NCBI GenBank assembly: GCA_949130495.1
Contig: OX422210.1
Coordinates: forward strand, 496,659,760 to 496,723,759
Length of the DNA stretch: 64,000 bases
DNA from: Sambucus nigra
Lineage: Eukaryota > Streptophyta > Magnoliopsida > Dipsacales > Adoxaceae
Direction of reading: 5' to 3'
Part shown: piece by piece, positions 47,413 to 59,394 of the stretch
Layout of the letters: each line of letters starts with the position of its first letter
How positions within the stretch are numbered: position 1 is the stretch's first letter
Notes under the pieces: generated by a model
The model's input: only the letters and a program-made list of their open reading frames with translations
Told to the model about the DNA's origin: nothing
Database searches by the model: none
Made by a program: the position numbers and the translations under genes

Positions 47413-49712
47413 TGTCACACCCCAAAACCCAATATCCATAATAATCATTTATTATTGGAATAATTAGATCATAATCTTGAGCCCATTGGAAATATGATTC
47501 ATTCATCAATATTTTCCTACATAATGTGCATAATTAACCTAATATTATTCTTATATCATATAATTCAATATCTGAGTCATAATTAAGCAAACATGCAATA
47601 CCGTGATTAACTATGATCAACCCAATCCATACTAAATCAATATATACAATGTGTGAGTATATTAAAATCTTCAGTGTGACAACGATAAAATCCCATTTTT
47701 TTAAATCCCAGCTCTCTCCAACGGTGCAACTCTCAAAGCTACCGGTCATATGGTATCCTAGCTGGCAGCGTGTGAACCTGAAATTGTTAAAATATAAACC
47801 GTAAGCATTAAGCTTAGTGAGGTACTCCTTCCCTGCAATAGAATAACAATTCTATATCGAATATGTAGATATAAAATCCGAAAAATCCTGCCCATTGGCA
47901 ATAACAAATCATGGATCATAAGATCCAAATAATTCTGCCCATTGGCAATAACAAATCCTGGATCATAAGATCCAAATAATTCTGCCCGTTGGCAATAACA
48001 AATCCTGGATCATAAGATCCAAATAATTCTGCCCGTTGGCAATAACAAATCCTGGATATTTGAATATCCAAACAAATCCTGAATACCGAAGTATTCAAAC
48101 CAATCCTGGATCATGAGACCCAAACAAATCCTGGATATTTTAATATCCAAACAAATCCTGAATACCGAAGTATTCAAACAAATCCGCTCTTAGATCTATA
48201 TTCATATTTATATATGAAACAAATCATAAGTACACTCACCTTGGCAGTTTAACTAGCTTTGCCCTTGCCTTTATCCAGTACTTGTTCAATCATATCTTCT
48301 TCCCTTCCTATAATTCTTAAAATATTAGTATCATCGTAATAATATCAATAATCCAAAGAATGATTTAAACATAATTCAATCCATAAGCATCACATGATTC
48401 CATTCAAATCATTTATCACAAGTGAAGTTTCATCCAAATCCATGCTAGCATATTCAACATATCCAAATCATAGACCAAATATAAATTTATTTATTCTTGG
48501 AAATTCAATCCTTGTCATATTAGTATTCCAATACAAAAGACGGTACATCATTTTAGGTCTCGTAGAGCAAGATATGCTCATTTCTTTACCACATGGAAAA
48601 TCTGCCCTATAGGTCCTCTTATCGTTCGTTCAACTTCCACGAATTTCCATAATTTTTCTACATCATAAATTTATGTGGTATTTCACACAACATCATTAAA
48701 CATATTGAAAAATACAAAATTAAAGTTTCATAATTTTTAAGGTTCGTTTGCTATGTCAAGCAAAACACCGAACACATGGCTGGCATATTTTCACCCTTAG
48801 GGAAGATTTCATACCCGAACTTCAAACTCTCACGAAAGACTCATTTCTTGGTATTTTATCATGATTTTAGGATATGTCATACCTATATGAGTCCAGGTTA
48901 ATCTCAAATTGGAATCAATCAATTCCAATAAGTACACGAAAATATATGGAAGTTTGAATAAACAGAGTTTCTAAACAAAGCAATTTTAGGGTTTTGTACA
49001 TTCAACTTAACTTAAACTTGCATATATCCATACATATGCACCCAATCATGAAAGTTCAATAAAAAATCAAGGATTTATATCATATAAATCGTAAATGAAA
49101 TAAAAATAGTAAGATTCATGGTTGGAATTACCTTAGGGGCTTTTTTGTAATTTTCTATGAATTTTCTTCAATTTTCTCCTCACTTTTTCTTCCTAACTTC
49201 CTACTTCTCTTTCCTTAAGCTTAAAATCTCTCATAGCTGCATTTAGGATGAATAAATAGGTAATTCTAAGGGTTTAAGGTCGGCCAAAGCCACCACCCTT
49301 CCCAACCAATGAGAATAAAACATTTGTTGCCATATTAAGACAAAATACTACTTAACGGATGGACTACTTTGCCCTTGTTTCGTAATTTTGGGATAACTTC
49401 TCACTCGAACCTCCGTTTCACACACCGCTTGTTGTGTTACAACCATAACTAACTTGTCTACAACTATATAGTTTAAACCTCAAGTCAATTGTTATGTCAT
49501 AAAGGTCAAAACTAGTCTTAAACTTGAACATTCCTACCGAAAACTTCAAAATTTCACATTTGTAACTAGTTCGATTCTTCATGTTTTATGAAGGTAGGAT
49601 TAGACTAAACATAATGAATTAACTTTATATATACCAATAACATATTATAAATATCACACAAGCTAATCATGATTTAAATATAATTTATCATAATTATATT
49701 TGGGTTGTCCCA
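47413..49712 (-). mobile_element. 3' LTR of element D
   Basis: Plus-strand ends TGTCACACCCC and GGTTGTCCCA; the other copy ends GGTTGTCACA, so the last bases carry one substitution. It is 25 bp longer than the 5' LTR because of an extra stretch near 48103-48127 within the hairpin repeats. Besides the repeat at 47884-48185 there is no gene; the short plus-strand ORFs found in both LTRs are chance. Confidence 0.93.
47884..48185. repeat. 47 bp tandem repeats with self-complementary cores in LTR D
   Basis: A unit of about 47 bp (CTGCCCGTTGGCAATAACAA, then ATCCTGGATCATAAGATCCA) is repeated about four times, followed by shorter units with different cores. Each core is a small palindrome: GGATCATAAGATCC, GGATATTTGAATATCC, GAATACCGAAGTATTC. 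The sequences change but pairing is kept. The same block is at 55061-55340 in the other LTR. Confidence 0.85.
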
Positions 49713-49954
49713 ATTCTCCCCCTGTTAGGAAATTTCGTCCTCGAAATTGACATACCTTGGTTGTCCGAATCAAACAAATACGGATAACGCATTTTCATGC
49801 TATCCTCACTCTCCCATGTAGCTTCTTCCATGGAATGCCTTCTCCACACAACTTTCACAAGTGGGATCACCTTTGATCTCAATATTTGTTCGTTCCTATC
49901 GACGATAGCAAGCGGTTCTTCCACGTAGCTCAAATCTTCCTTCAACTCAATAGG
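49694..49954 (-). pseudogene. Element D chromodomain (C-terminus of gag-pol)
   Basis: Follows the stop at 49955-49957 in the same frame. It reads ELKEDLSYVEEPLAIVDRNE, then VIPLVKVVWRRHSMEEATWE and MKMRYPYLFDS, the chromodomain-type end shared with elements A and B. The frame continues through the polypurine tract and stops in the LTR at 49694-49696. At the stop just before this piece element B has a Glu codon. Confidence 0.87.
49713..49728 (-). other. Polypurine tract of element D
   Basis: On the minus strand AACAGGGGGAGAAT lies directly before the LTR start TGGGACAACC (the other LTR begins TGTGACAACC). Confidence 0.8.
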
Positions 49955-51508
49955 TTATTCCACCAATACATGTGAAGGATCTGCTACATACTTTCTTAAC
50001 ATAGAAACATGGAAAACATCATGTAACCGAGATAATTCTGGTGGTAACGCTAACTTGTAGGCAACCATCCCGACTTTCTCAAGGATTTCATAAGGTCTAA
50101 TGTAGCGTGGACTTAATTTCCCTTTCTTTCCAAACCTCATAACTCCTTTCCATGGAGATATCCGAAGAAACACATAATCCCCTTTCTGTAATTCCAAATC
50201 TTTTCGTCGTTTATCCGCATAACTTTTCTGTCTGCTTTGAGCTATTCTCATTCTATCTTGAATAATCTTCACTTTTTCAGTGGTGACTTCAATTAATTAT
50301 GGACCCTCTATCTTCCTTTCACCAACTTCACCCCAACATATCGGTGTACGACATCGTCTACCATACAAGGCTTCATATGGAGCCATACCAATAGTAGACT
50401 GAAAACTGTTGTTATATGCAAATTCTATCAAAGGCAAATATTCATCCCAATTACCTTTGAAATCAAGCACATAAGCTCTAAGCATATCTTCCAAAATCTG
50501 TATTGTCCTTTCAGACTGCCCATCTGTCTGGGGATGAAAAGCCGTACTAAACTTCAAGTTAGTACCCATAGCATACTGCAAGCTATCCCAAAATCTCGAT
50601 GTAAAAGTAGGGTCCCTATCTGAAACAATAGATACCGGTGCTCCATGCAATCAAATAATTTCATTAACATATAATCTAGCATACCTATCAACTGTATACG
50701 TAGTCTTGACTGCTATAAAGTGAGCGGACTTCGTCAATCTATCCACCACTACCCAAATCGAATCTGACCCCTTCTGAGATCGAGGAAGCCCAACCACAAA
50801 ATCCATCATTACATGATCCCATTTCCATTCCGGTATTGGCAATGGCTGAAGCAAACCAGTAGGTTTCTGATGCTCCACTTTCACTTGCTGACATATAAGG
50901 CATCTAGAAACAAAATCAGCTATTTCCTTCTTCATATTATTCCACCAACAATGCTCCCTTAAATCCCTATACATTTTAGTACTACCAGGATGCATAGTAT
51001 AAATGGAATTATGAGCCTCATCTAAAATTTCCTCTTTCAATCCACCCACATTAGGCACACACAATCGCTGCTTATACAATAAGGTGCCATCATTCACAAT
51101 ACAAAAATCTTCAGACTTACCATCTTGGACATCTTGTTGTTTCTTCTCAAGGAAAGGATCTTGACTTTGCAAATCACGAATACGGGTAGCTAATAAAGGC
51201 CTCACGCTTACATGAGCAAAGAATCTATCCCCGTCTACTAGTTGCAATTCTACTCCCATCAATCTCAACTCCATAATATGAGTAACTCTAGCACATCGAA
51301 TACAAGATAACCTGCCTGAAGCCTTTCTACTCAAAGCATCTGTAACTACATTTGCCTTTCCTGGGTGGTAGTGAATTCTACAATCATAATCTTTAATTAA
51401 CTCCATCCACCGCCTCCGCCTCAAATTCAACTCCTTCTGAGTAAATAAATATTTAAGGCTTTGATGCTCAGTAAAAATTTCACATACCTCACCATATAGA
51501 TAATGACG
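49955..51508 (-). pseudogene. Element D RNase H end and integrase
   Basis: Starts after the stop at 51509-51511, in a Trp position of RNase H (element B has [11 protein letters not shown]). RNase H closes with [18 protein letters not shown]. The integrase zinc finger ([28 protein letters not shown]) is followed by the core: [28 protein letters not shown] and [14 protein letters not shown], so the DDE triad is complete. GPF/Y-like GKKGKLSPRYIRPYEILEK and LHDVFHVSMLRKY follow. In-frame stops are at 50651-50653 (before LHGAPVSI), 50297-50299 and 49955-49957. The stop at 50297 is at the position aligned with the stop at 17512 in element B. Confidence 0.9.
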
Positions 51509-53476
51509 CTATAATTTCAAAGCAAACACAATAGCAGCAAGTTCCAAATCATGTGTAGGATAATTATGTTCATGTGTATGCAACTGCCTAAAAGCATAAG
51601 CAATAACTCTACCATGCTGCATAAAAAAACAACCCAACCCCTGATGTGAAGCATCGGTATAAACAACAAAACCATCTCCACCATGCGGAATAGTAAGAAC
51701 AGGTGCAGTTACCAACCTCTTTTTCAATTCATCAAAACTATTTTCGCAATCAGAATTCCATTCAAACTTAACATCTTTCCGGGTTAGTTTAGTCATTGGT
51801 AAGGGAATCGAAGAAAATCCCTTAATAAACCTTCTATAATACCCAGCTAAACCCAGAAAACTCCTCACCTCAGTCACATTATTGGGCCTCTCCCATTTTA
51901 CAATAGCCTCTACCTTTTTAGGATCAACACATATACCATCTCCCGAAACAACATGGCCTAAAAATACAACTTGTGATAGACAAAATTCACACTTGCTAAA
52001 CTTGGCATACAACTTCTTATCTTTCAACAGATTCAAAATAGTTGTGAGATGCTTTTCATGTTCAACCATATCACGTGAATAAATCAGAATATCATCAATA
52101 AAAACTATCACAAATTAATCAACAAAAGGATGCAGTACCCGATTCATAAGATCCATAAATACAGCTGGAGCATTAGTCACCCCAAAAGGCATCACCAAAA
52201 ACTCAAAATGACCATACCGAGTGCGAAAAGCAGTTTTAGAAATATCACTCTCCTTCACCCTCAACTGATGATACCCTGATCGCAAGTCTATTTTTGAAAA
52301 CACTTTAGCACCCTGTAACTGATCAAACAAATCATCTATACGAGGTAAAGGGTATTTGTTCTTAATTGTAGCTTTATTCAGTTGCCTATAATCAATACAC
52401 AAACGCATGGTACCATCTTTCTTCTTCACAAATAAAACTGGCGCACCCCATGGAGATACACTAGGCTGTATGAACCCCCTATCAAGTAAATCTTGCAACT
52501 GAATCTTGAGTTCTTTCATCTCAGTAAGTGCCATTCTATACGGTGCCATAGAAATAGGGGTTGTCCCTGGTGCTAATTCAATACTAAATTCAACTTCTCT
52601 TTCTGGAGGTAACCCTGGCAACTCACTAGGAAACACTTCTGGAAAATCCCGTACAATAGGAACATCGACTAATTGTAAAGATCCCTTCCTAGTGTCAAGA
52701 ACATATGCAATAAAACCCTCACAACCCTTACTCAATAATTTCCTCGTCTGAATAGCAGAAATGAGGCAACTGGGAACAATTTTCCTTTCCCCCACAAATT
52801 TAAATTCAGGCTCACCAGGCATATTAAAAACAACTTCCTTACAGAAATAATCCATAGATGCATGATATTTAGATAACCAATCCATTCCCAGAATTATGTC
52901 AAAATAAAAAATATCCAATGGAAGTAGATCTATAACTGTATCTCTAGCCCCCACAGTCAAAACACAATCACGAAAAACATATTCCACTACAATCATATCC
53001 CCCATAGGCATGGAAATACCCAACCCCACCTCTAAATGAGTGCATGGTCTATTCAGGTATACAACAAAAGCATAGGACACAAAAGAATGCGTGGAACCAG
53101 GATAAATCAAAACATAAGCACTTCTATCAGTAACAGAAAGTGTACATATCACCACATCTGGAGTAATCTGAGCTTCTTTCATTGTAAAAACTCGTCCACC
53201 TGGCCTGGAATTACTAGCTTGTCCTCTGCCCATACTTTTCACTGCACTGCCCGGAGATAACATTATGCTTGCTACTTCACTACGTGCTGCTGGAGTCTCT
53301 GCCAATTGCGGACAATTCTTCTTAATATGCCCCACTTGATGACAATGGTAGCATTCCAATCCCTTAAGCTTAGGACACTCAGATTTATAATGCCCTTCCT
53401 CTTTACAAAAGAAACATGTAACAACTCTTGTCGGTGCCTCACCCTTTCCTGACCTCCTAACCAGACTAGAAGATTC
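51509..53476 (-). pseudogene. Element D zinc knuckles, protease, reverse transcriptase and RNase H start
   Basis: In one frame after the stop at 53477. Two full CCHC knuckles, [14 protein letters not shown] and [14 protein letters not shown], bind RNA in nucleocapsid. The protease motif reads [13 protein letters not shown] against ALIDPGSTHSF in element B, so the catalytic Asp is Tyr and the protease should be dead. [15 protein letters not shown] follows. RT has [47 protein letters not shown] and [13 protein letters not shown], all intact, but a TAA at 52115-52117 sits just before the last motif, where element B has Gln. RNase H begins [14 protein letters not shown] and continues to the stop at 51509. 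Confidence 0.92.
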
Positions 53477-54424
53477 TCAACCCCTAGTATCTCTGCCAAA
53501 TCTCCCCAGACCTCTACCACTATCTCCACCACCTGTCTGAAATTTATGAGGTTCCATCTTAACACTTCCACCCTCACCTCCCTTAAAGTGAGATGCATCG
53601 AATCTACTCTTCTTAAAACTCTCTCTACTTGCCACCCCTTGGTTCATTTGCCTTTCTACTATCGTGGCTTTGTTTACCAGAGAAGCATAATCTTCTAACT
53701 CATAAGTGGCCACTCTATTTTGAATAGGCCAAATCAGTCCATCTTGAAATTTACTACATTTATCTTCTTCCTCCTGCACATACTTAGTAGCAAATCTAGA
53801 CAAAACAGTAAATTTAGCATCATACTCCCTCACAGACATGTTCCCTTGGGTTAAATTTATAAACTCCCTCAGCTTCTCCCTCCTATAGACCTTAGGGAAA
53901 TACTTAACATATAAAGCTTTAATAAATTCAGCCCAAGTAATGAAATCAGTACCTTCCATCCTTGGCACCAAATGGTTGCTGGCTTCCCACCAATACTTCG
54001 CCTCTCCTTTGAGCTTAAACACTGCTAGATTCACTTTCTGGTTATCTGGAACCTTCATAACTGCAAAGATAGTTTCTAGATCCCTGACCCACATCTCGGC
54101 TTCTGTAGGTTCAACTGACCCTGTATATTCTGGGGGATTCAACTTCAAAAACTTCTCATGCATGGAATCTTTCATTTCCTTCCTTGCCTCTTTCTCAATC
54201 CTGGCCACGGTCTTTGATTATAGATATCTAGCCTGTTGTTCTGCCATTTGCGCCATATTTCTTTCTTGTTGCTCTGCCATCCTCATCATTGCCTGTGCCA
54301 TTATTTGCATCTCTGTAGGCTGCTCTTGATCTCTAGCCCTTCCAGCAACACTTTGCTCTACTTCAGTATTCTCTGCACGAGAAGCCACTCCCTCTTCTCT
54401 ATGTTTTCCATTCCCAGGTTCCAT
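53477..54424 (-). pseudogene. Element D gag
   Basis: The first Met (54424) opens a polar N-terminus and a Met/Gln-rich helix (EMQIMAQAMMRMAEQQERN), likely a coiled coil. A TAA at 54218-54220 follows, then the Gag domain in the same frame: KFLKLNPPEYTGSVEPTEAE, MWVRDLETIFAVMKV, LKGEAKYWWEASNHL, ALYVKYFPKVYRREKL and LTQGNMSVREYDAKFTVLSR. A Gly/Arg-rich tail ends at TGA 53477-53479, before the zinc knuckles. Gag is therefore split into three pieces by point mutations, not by frameshifts. The leader from primer site to Met is about 150 bases. Confidence 0.88.
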
Positions 54425-54575
54425 ATGGAATTATCTGTAATACAACAAAATTCTAACAACCAATATAAACAGTTTATACTACCAAACTATTGGTTAGTAC
54501 ATAAACAATTCATAAATATCAAATCAACTCAATACTTCCATCTAACCGTCACACACGTCCAGAATTAATAACCAC

Positions 54576-54587
54576 GCTCTGATACCA
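54576..54587 (-). other. Primer binding site of element D (initiator Met tRNA)
   Basis: Minus strand TGGTATCAGAGC, five bases from the LTR end. Same primer as element B. Confidence 0.9.
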
Positions 54588-54592
54588 CTAAT

Positions 54593-56867
54593 TGTCACAC
54601 CCCAAAACCCAATATCCATACTAATCATTTGTTATTGGAATAATTAGATCATAATCTTGAGCCCATTGGAAATATGATTCATTCATCAATATTTTCCTAC
54701 ATAATGTGCATAATGAACCTAATATTATTCTTATATCATAAAATTCAATATCAGAGTCATAATTAAGCAAACATGCAATACCGTGATTAACTATGATCAA
54801 CCCAATCCATACTAAATCAATATATACAATGTGTGAGTATATTAAAATCTTCAGTGTGACAACGATAAAATCCCATTTTTTTAAATCCCAGCTCTCTCCA
54901 ACGGTGCAACTCTCAAAGCTACCGGTCATATGGTATCCTAGCTGGCAGCGTGTGAACCTGAAATTGTTAAAATATAAACCGTAAGCATTAAGCTTAGTGA
55001 GGTACTCCTTCCCTGCAATAGAATAACAATTCTATATCGAATATGTAGATATAAAATCCGAACAATCCTGCCCATTGGCAATAACAAATCATGGATCATA
55101 AGATCCAAATAATTCTTCCCATTGGCAATAACAAATCCTGGATCATAAGATCCAAATAATTCTGCCCGTTGGCAATAACAAATCCTGGATCATAAGATCC
55201 AAATAATTCTGCCCGATGGCAATAACAAATCCTGGATATTTGAATATCCAAACAAATCCTGAATACCGAAGTATTCAAACCAATCCTGGATATTTTAATA
55301 TCCAAACAAATCCTGAATACCGAAGTATTCAAACAAATCCGCTCTTAGAGCTATATTCATATTTATATATGAAACAAATCATAAGTACATTCACCTTGGC
55401 AGTTTAACTGGCTTTGCCCTTGCCTTTATCCAGTACTTCTTCAATCACATCTTCTTCCCTTCCTATCATTCTTAAAATATTAGTATCATCTTAATAATAT
55501 CAATAATCCAAAGAATGATTTAAACATAATTCAATCCATAAGCATCACATGATTCCATTCAAATCATTTATCACAAGTGAAGTTTCATCCAAATCCATGC
55601 TAGCATATTCAACATATCCAAATCATAGACCAAATATAAATTCATTTATTCATGAAAATTCAATTCTTGTCATATTAGTATTCCAATACAAAAGACGGTA
55701 CATCATTTTAGGTCTCGTAGAGCAAGATATGCTCATTTCTTTACCACATGGCAAATCTGCCCTATAGGCCCTCTTATCGTTCATTCAACTTCCACGAATT
55801 TCCATAATTTTTCTACATCATAAATTTATGTGATATTTCACCCAACATCATTAAACATATTGAAAAATAAAAAATTAAAGTTTCATAATTTTTAAGGTTC
55901 GTTTGCTATGTCAAGCAAAACACCGAACACATGGCTGGCATATTTTCACCCTTAGGGCAGATTTCATACCCGAACTTCAAACGCTCACCAAAGACTCATT
56001 TCTTGGTATTTTATCATTATTTTAGGATATGTCATACCTATATGAGTCCAGGTTAATATCCAATTGGAATCAATCAATTACAGTAAGTACACGAAAATAT
56101 ATGGAAGTTTGAATAAACAGAGTTTCTAAACAAAGCAATTTTAAGGTTTTGTACATTCAACTTAACTTAAACTTGCATATATCCATACATATGCACCCAA
56201 TAATGAAAGTTCAATAAAAAATCAAGGATTTATATCATATAAATCGTAAATTAAAGAAAAATAGCAAGATTCATGGTTGGAATTACCTTAGGGGCTTTTT
56301 CGTAATTTTTTATGAATTTTCTTCAATTTTCTCCTCACTTTTTCTTCCTAACTTCCTACTTCTCTTTCCTTGAGCTTAAAATCTCTCATAGCTGCATTTT
56401 GGATGAATAAAGAGGTAATTATAAGGGTTTAAGGTCGGCCAAAGCCACCACCCTTCCCAACCAATGAGAATAAAACATTTGTTGCCATATTAAGACAAAA
56501 TACTACTTAACGGATGGACTACTTTGCCCTTCTTTCGTAATTTTGGGATAAATTCTCACTCGAACCTCCGTTTCACACACCGTTTGTTGTGTTACAACCA
56601 TAACTCACTTGTATACAACTATCTAGTTTACACCTCAAGTCAATTGTTATGTCATAAAGGTCAAAACTAGTCTTAAACTTGAACATTCCTACCGAAAACT
56701 TCAAAATTTCACATTTGTAACTAGTTCGATTCTTCATGTTTTATGAAGGTAGGATTAGACTAAACATAATGAATTAATATTATATATACCAATAACATAT
56801 TATAAATATCACACAATCTAATCATGATTTAAATATAACTTATCATAATTATATTTGGGTTGTCACA
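54593..56867 (-). mobile_element. 5' LTR of element D
   Basis: A 2,275 bp copy of the LTR at 47413-49712, differing by scattered substitutions (a few percent by eye) and one 25 bp indel. A possible minus-strand TATA-like segment lies near 56400-56420, but its sequence differs between copies, so I do not call it separately. The hairpin repeats are at 55061-55340. Confidence 0.93.
55061..55340. repeat. 47 bp hairpin repeats in LTR D, second copy
   Basis: Same units and palindromic cores as at 47884-48185, lacking the 25 bp TGGATCATGAGACCC segment and its spacer. Confidence 0.85.
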
Positions 56868-57143
56868 TTACCCCCATAATTAATCTCACCAAATTAATGA
56901 TGTTAATGGTCTGAGGTCATCCCATTATGGTGTCTGATCTCAGACCTCGTCACCACTGAATGGTGTTATGAAGGTCTGAGGTCATCACCTAAGATGTTAC
57001 CCCCATAATTAATCTCACCAAATTAATGATGTTAAGGGTCAGGGGTCATCCCATTATGGTGTCTGACCTCAGACCTCGTCACCACTGAATGGTGCTATGA
57101 AGGTCTGAGGTCATCACCTAAGATGTTATCCCCATAATTAATG
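56868..57143. repeat. 129 bp tandem repeat of the Tat element, right block, about 2 copies
   Basis: The continuation of the array at 46441-47412 beyond element D, beginning with the second TTACC duplication. The GAAGGTCTGAGGTCATC word is at about 56970 and 57101. The array ends at about 57143 with CATAATTAATGA, followed by unrelated sequence. Confidence 0.9.
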
Positions 57144-57240
57144 ACAAGTGCAAAATGAAGCAAGTACCACCATGGGAACTGATCTTTTATTAATAACCTC
57201 TTCATGACAATATGGTACATTTACACAACTTTATGAAACA
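57144..57240. other. Short spacer between the tandem repeat and Tat integrase
   Basis: About 100 bp of AT-rich sequence without repeats or ORFs; it lies just after the natural stop of pol on the minus strand. Confidence 0.7.
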
Positions 57241-57816
57241 TCATATGTAATACTTCTTTAGGTGATCAGCATTCCATGGATTAGCGAAAGGTTCTCCTTC
57301 TAGATTTTCTAGCCTGTAAGTGCCAGGCACAACCTCTTCTGTCACTTTGTAGGGACCGTGCCAGTTTGGGTGGAGTTTGTTTGCTTTCTGTAAGGTATTC
57401 TTTAGCACTAGGTCTCCCACTGCAATGGGTCTTGACTTCACCCTCTGATTGTAGAATTTTGCTGCCCTCTGTTGGTAGGCTGCTTGCCTGACCTCTGCGT
57501 CCTCTTTTCTTTCTTCGATAAGATCTAGGTCTAGCCTCCTCTCTCCCCCATTACTATCAGGGTCATAGGTCTGAATCCTATGAGTTGGGAGCCCTACTTC
57601 CGTTGGTATGACGGCCTCTGAGCCATGTGCCAACATGAACGGGGTTTCTCCTATCGGTGTCCTTGTCGTGGTTCTGTAGGCCCATAACACAGCATAGACC
57701 TCTTCAGTCCATCTTCCCTTCGCATCTTCTAACCTCTTCTTAATTCCCTCGATAATTGTTCTGTTTGTGACCTCGATCTGACCGTTTGCCTGAGGTCGGC
57801 CGGGAGATGAGAAGAA
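57241..57816 (-). pseudogene. Tat integrase, C-terminal part
   Basis: Same frame as the integrase core, after a TAG at 57817-57819. It begins FFSSPGRPQANGQIEVTNRT, which supplies the third catalytic residue (Glu), continues with WAYRTTTRTPIGETPFMLAH, GSEAVIPTEVG and a C-terminal module with VGDLVLKNTLQK, HPNWHGPYKVTEEV and GTYRLENLEGEPFANPWNAD. It ends HLKKYYI at the natural stop near 57241. There is no chromodomain, as expected for the non-chromovirus Tat lineage. Confidence 0.9.
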
Positions 57817-59394
57817 CTACTTTATTCCCACTCTTAGGCAATACTTTTTTAAAGAGGAGTTCTTGAACTGGGTTCCATTGTCCGAGATGAGAGTGTTTGG
57901 GAGGTCATATCTGCATATGATATTCCTCCAAATAAAATGGAAGGTCTTCTGCTCTGTGATCGTTATCATAGGCTCTGCCTCCACCCACTTTGAAAAGTAG
58001 TCGATGGCAACTATCAAGAATCTATAATTGTTGGCAGCTCTTGGTAGAGGTCCTACTAATTCAATTCTCCACACTGCAAATGGCCATGGAGAAGTGATTG
58101 ACGTCATAGGATGATAAGGTTGATGAGGGATGGCGGTGAATCTCTGACATTTATCACATTTCCTCACATAGGCTGCAGCATCCTTGGACAGGGTTGGCCA
58201 CCAGTACCCCTGGGTGATGATTCTTTTGGCCAAGGGTCTTCCCCCTATGTGGCTAGAGCAAGAACCCTCATGGACTTCCTGTAAGACTCGGGGAACTTCC
58301 GTGGGGTGCACACATCTGAGGAGAGGTAACATGAATCCTTTCTTGTACAGGACGTCTCCTACTACCGAGAACTTGGCACCCTTATATCTCAATTTCTGCC
58401 TTTCTAATTTGGATTCAGGTAGCTCTCCCTCTCTGATATATCTGAAGAGGGGGTCCATCCATGAGTCTCCTAAGTTCAAATTGTGACAAGGGTTATATAA
58501 CTCTTCTTGCTCAACGGTTGGCTTCCCCAAGACCTCGATCGTAATTGTCCTTCTAACATCTGTCTTCGTTGCCGAGGCTAACCTCGCCAATGCATCTGCG
58601 TGGCTATTACATTGTTGAGGCACTCTCTTCAGTCTTGCCTCTTCAAAATGTTCTAACATCGTTCTCACCCTTTTTAGATATTTAGCCATCCTTTCATCTC
58701 TGGCCTCATAGATTCCTAATACTTGACTGATAACTAACCTTGAGTCACTGTGGAGTAGGAGTCGCTTTATGCGAAGAGTGTTTGCTAATGAGAGACCTGC
58801 TAACATGGCCTCATACTCAGACTCATTGTTAGAAGCTTGTAAGTTTAATCTCAAAGCGTATTCAATGTTGGAACCATCTAGAACTGAGAGTATCAACCCC
58901 GCACCGCTTCCAATATCGCAGGAAGAGCCATCAACGAAGAGGCTCCAAATATCAGTATCTGATGAGAAGACCCCTTTTGTCATGACTCCTTTTTTGAAAA
59001 GGTACCGATCTTCCTTGTTCTTCGCAACTCGGTTCCTGGCCCCATTGGATGCGATCTCTTCCTGATCTTGGAAGATGTTTGGTCTCGTCTCTTCTAAATT
59101 TTGGAAGACACCATGATTTTCAACACTCTCTAGGCCATTTTCTTCCTCGGCCTCTTCCCATGTGAACTCAGTGACAAAGTCTGCGAGGGCTTGCCCCTTG
59201 ACGGCCGTCCTAGGTTGGTAGGTAAGATCGTAATCCCCCAACTCAATGGCCCATGTCATCAATCGCTCGGACTTCTCAGGTTTGTGTAGGACCTGTCTTA
59301 GTGGGGAGTCAGTGAGGACAACCATGGAGTGGGCCTGGAAGTAAGGCTTCATCTTCCTCGAAGCGTGTATCAAGGCGTAAGCAAGATTTTCCAT
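57817..59394 (-). pseudogene. Tat RNase H end, archaeal-type RNase H and integrase core
   Basis: The first 80 residues finish the gypsy RNase H (YFQAHSMVVLTDSPLRQVLH, MTWAIELGDYDLTYQPR). A second RNase H follows at residues 150-275 (SLFVDGSSCDIGSGAGLIL, ASNNESEYEAMLAGL, HSDSRLVISQ, NSHADALARLASA) with its acidic quartet in place (about D155, E193, D217, D267). The extra domain is the hallmark of the Tat lineage. The integrase zinc finger (VHEGSCSSHIGG, CDKCQRF) leads to the core, where the first motif is FAVWRIELVGPLP: Glu stands where the conserved Asp is expected. LISDNGTQF keeps the second Asp. The frame ends at TAG 57817. Confidence 0.92.

Larger units (their letters stand above)
47413..56867 (-). 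mobile_element. Chromovirus D, full-length Ty3/gypsy LTR retrotransposon, nested in the Tat element
   Basis: A 9,455 bp element with a perfect 5 bp target duplication (TTACC), two LTRs of 2,300 and 2,275 bp, an initiator-Met primer site and a polypurine tract. On the minus strand the whole gag-pol from 54424 to 49694 stays in one reading register with no net frameshift but with seven in-frame stops. The chromodomain-type C-terminus and the long LTRs suggest a Tekay-like chromovirus, related to B in protein but with different LTRs. It lies in the same orientation as its Tat host, and it is younger than that host because it interrupts it. Confidence 0.95.

Noticed and set aside
47884..48185. 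CRISPR-like array
   Set aside because: Spaced palindromic repeats superficially resemble one, but the repeat sits in both LTRs of a plant retrotransposon, the units are tandem, and the spacers are not unique.
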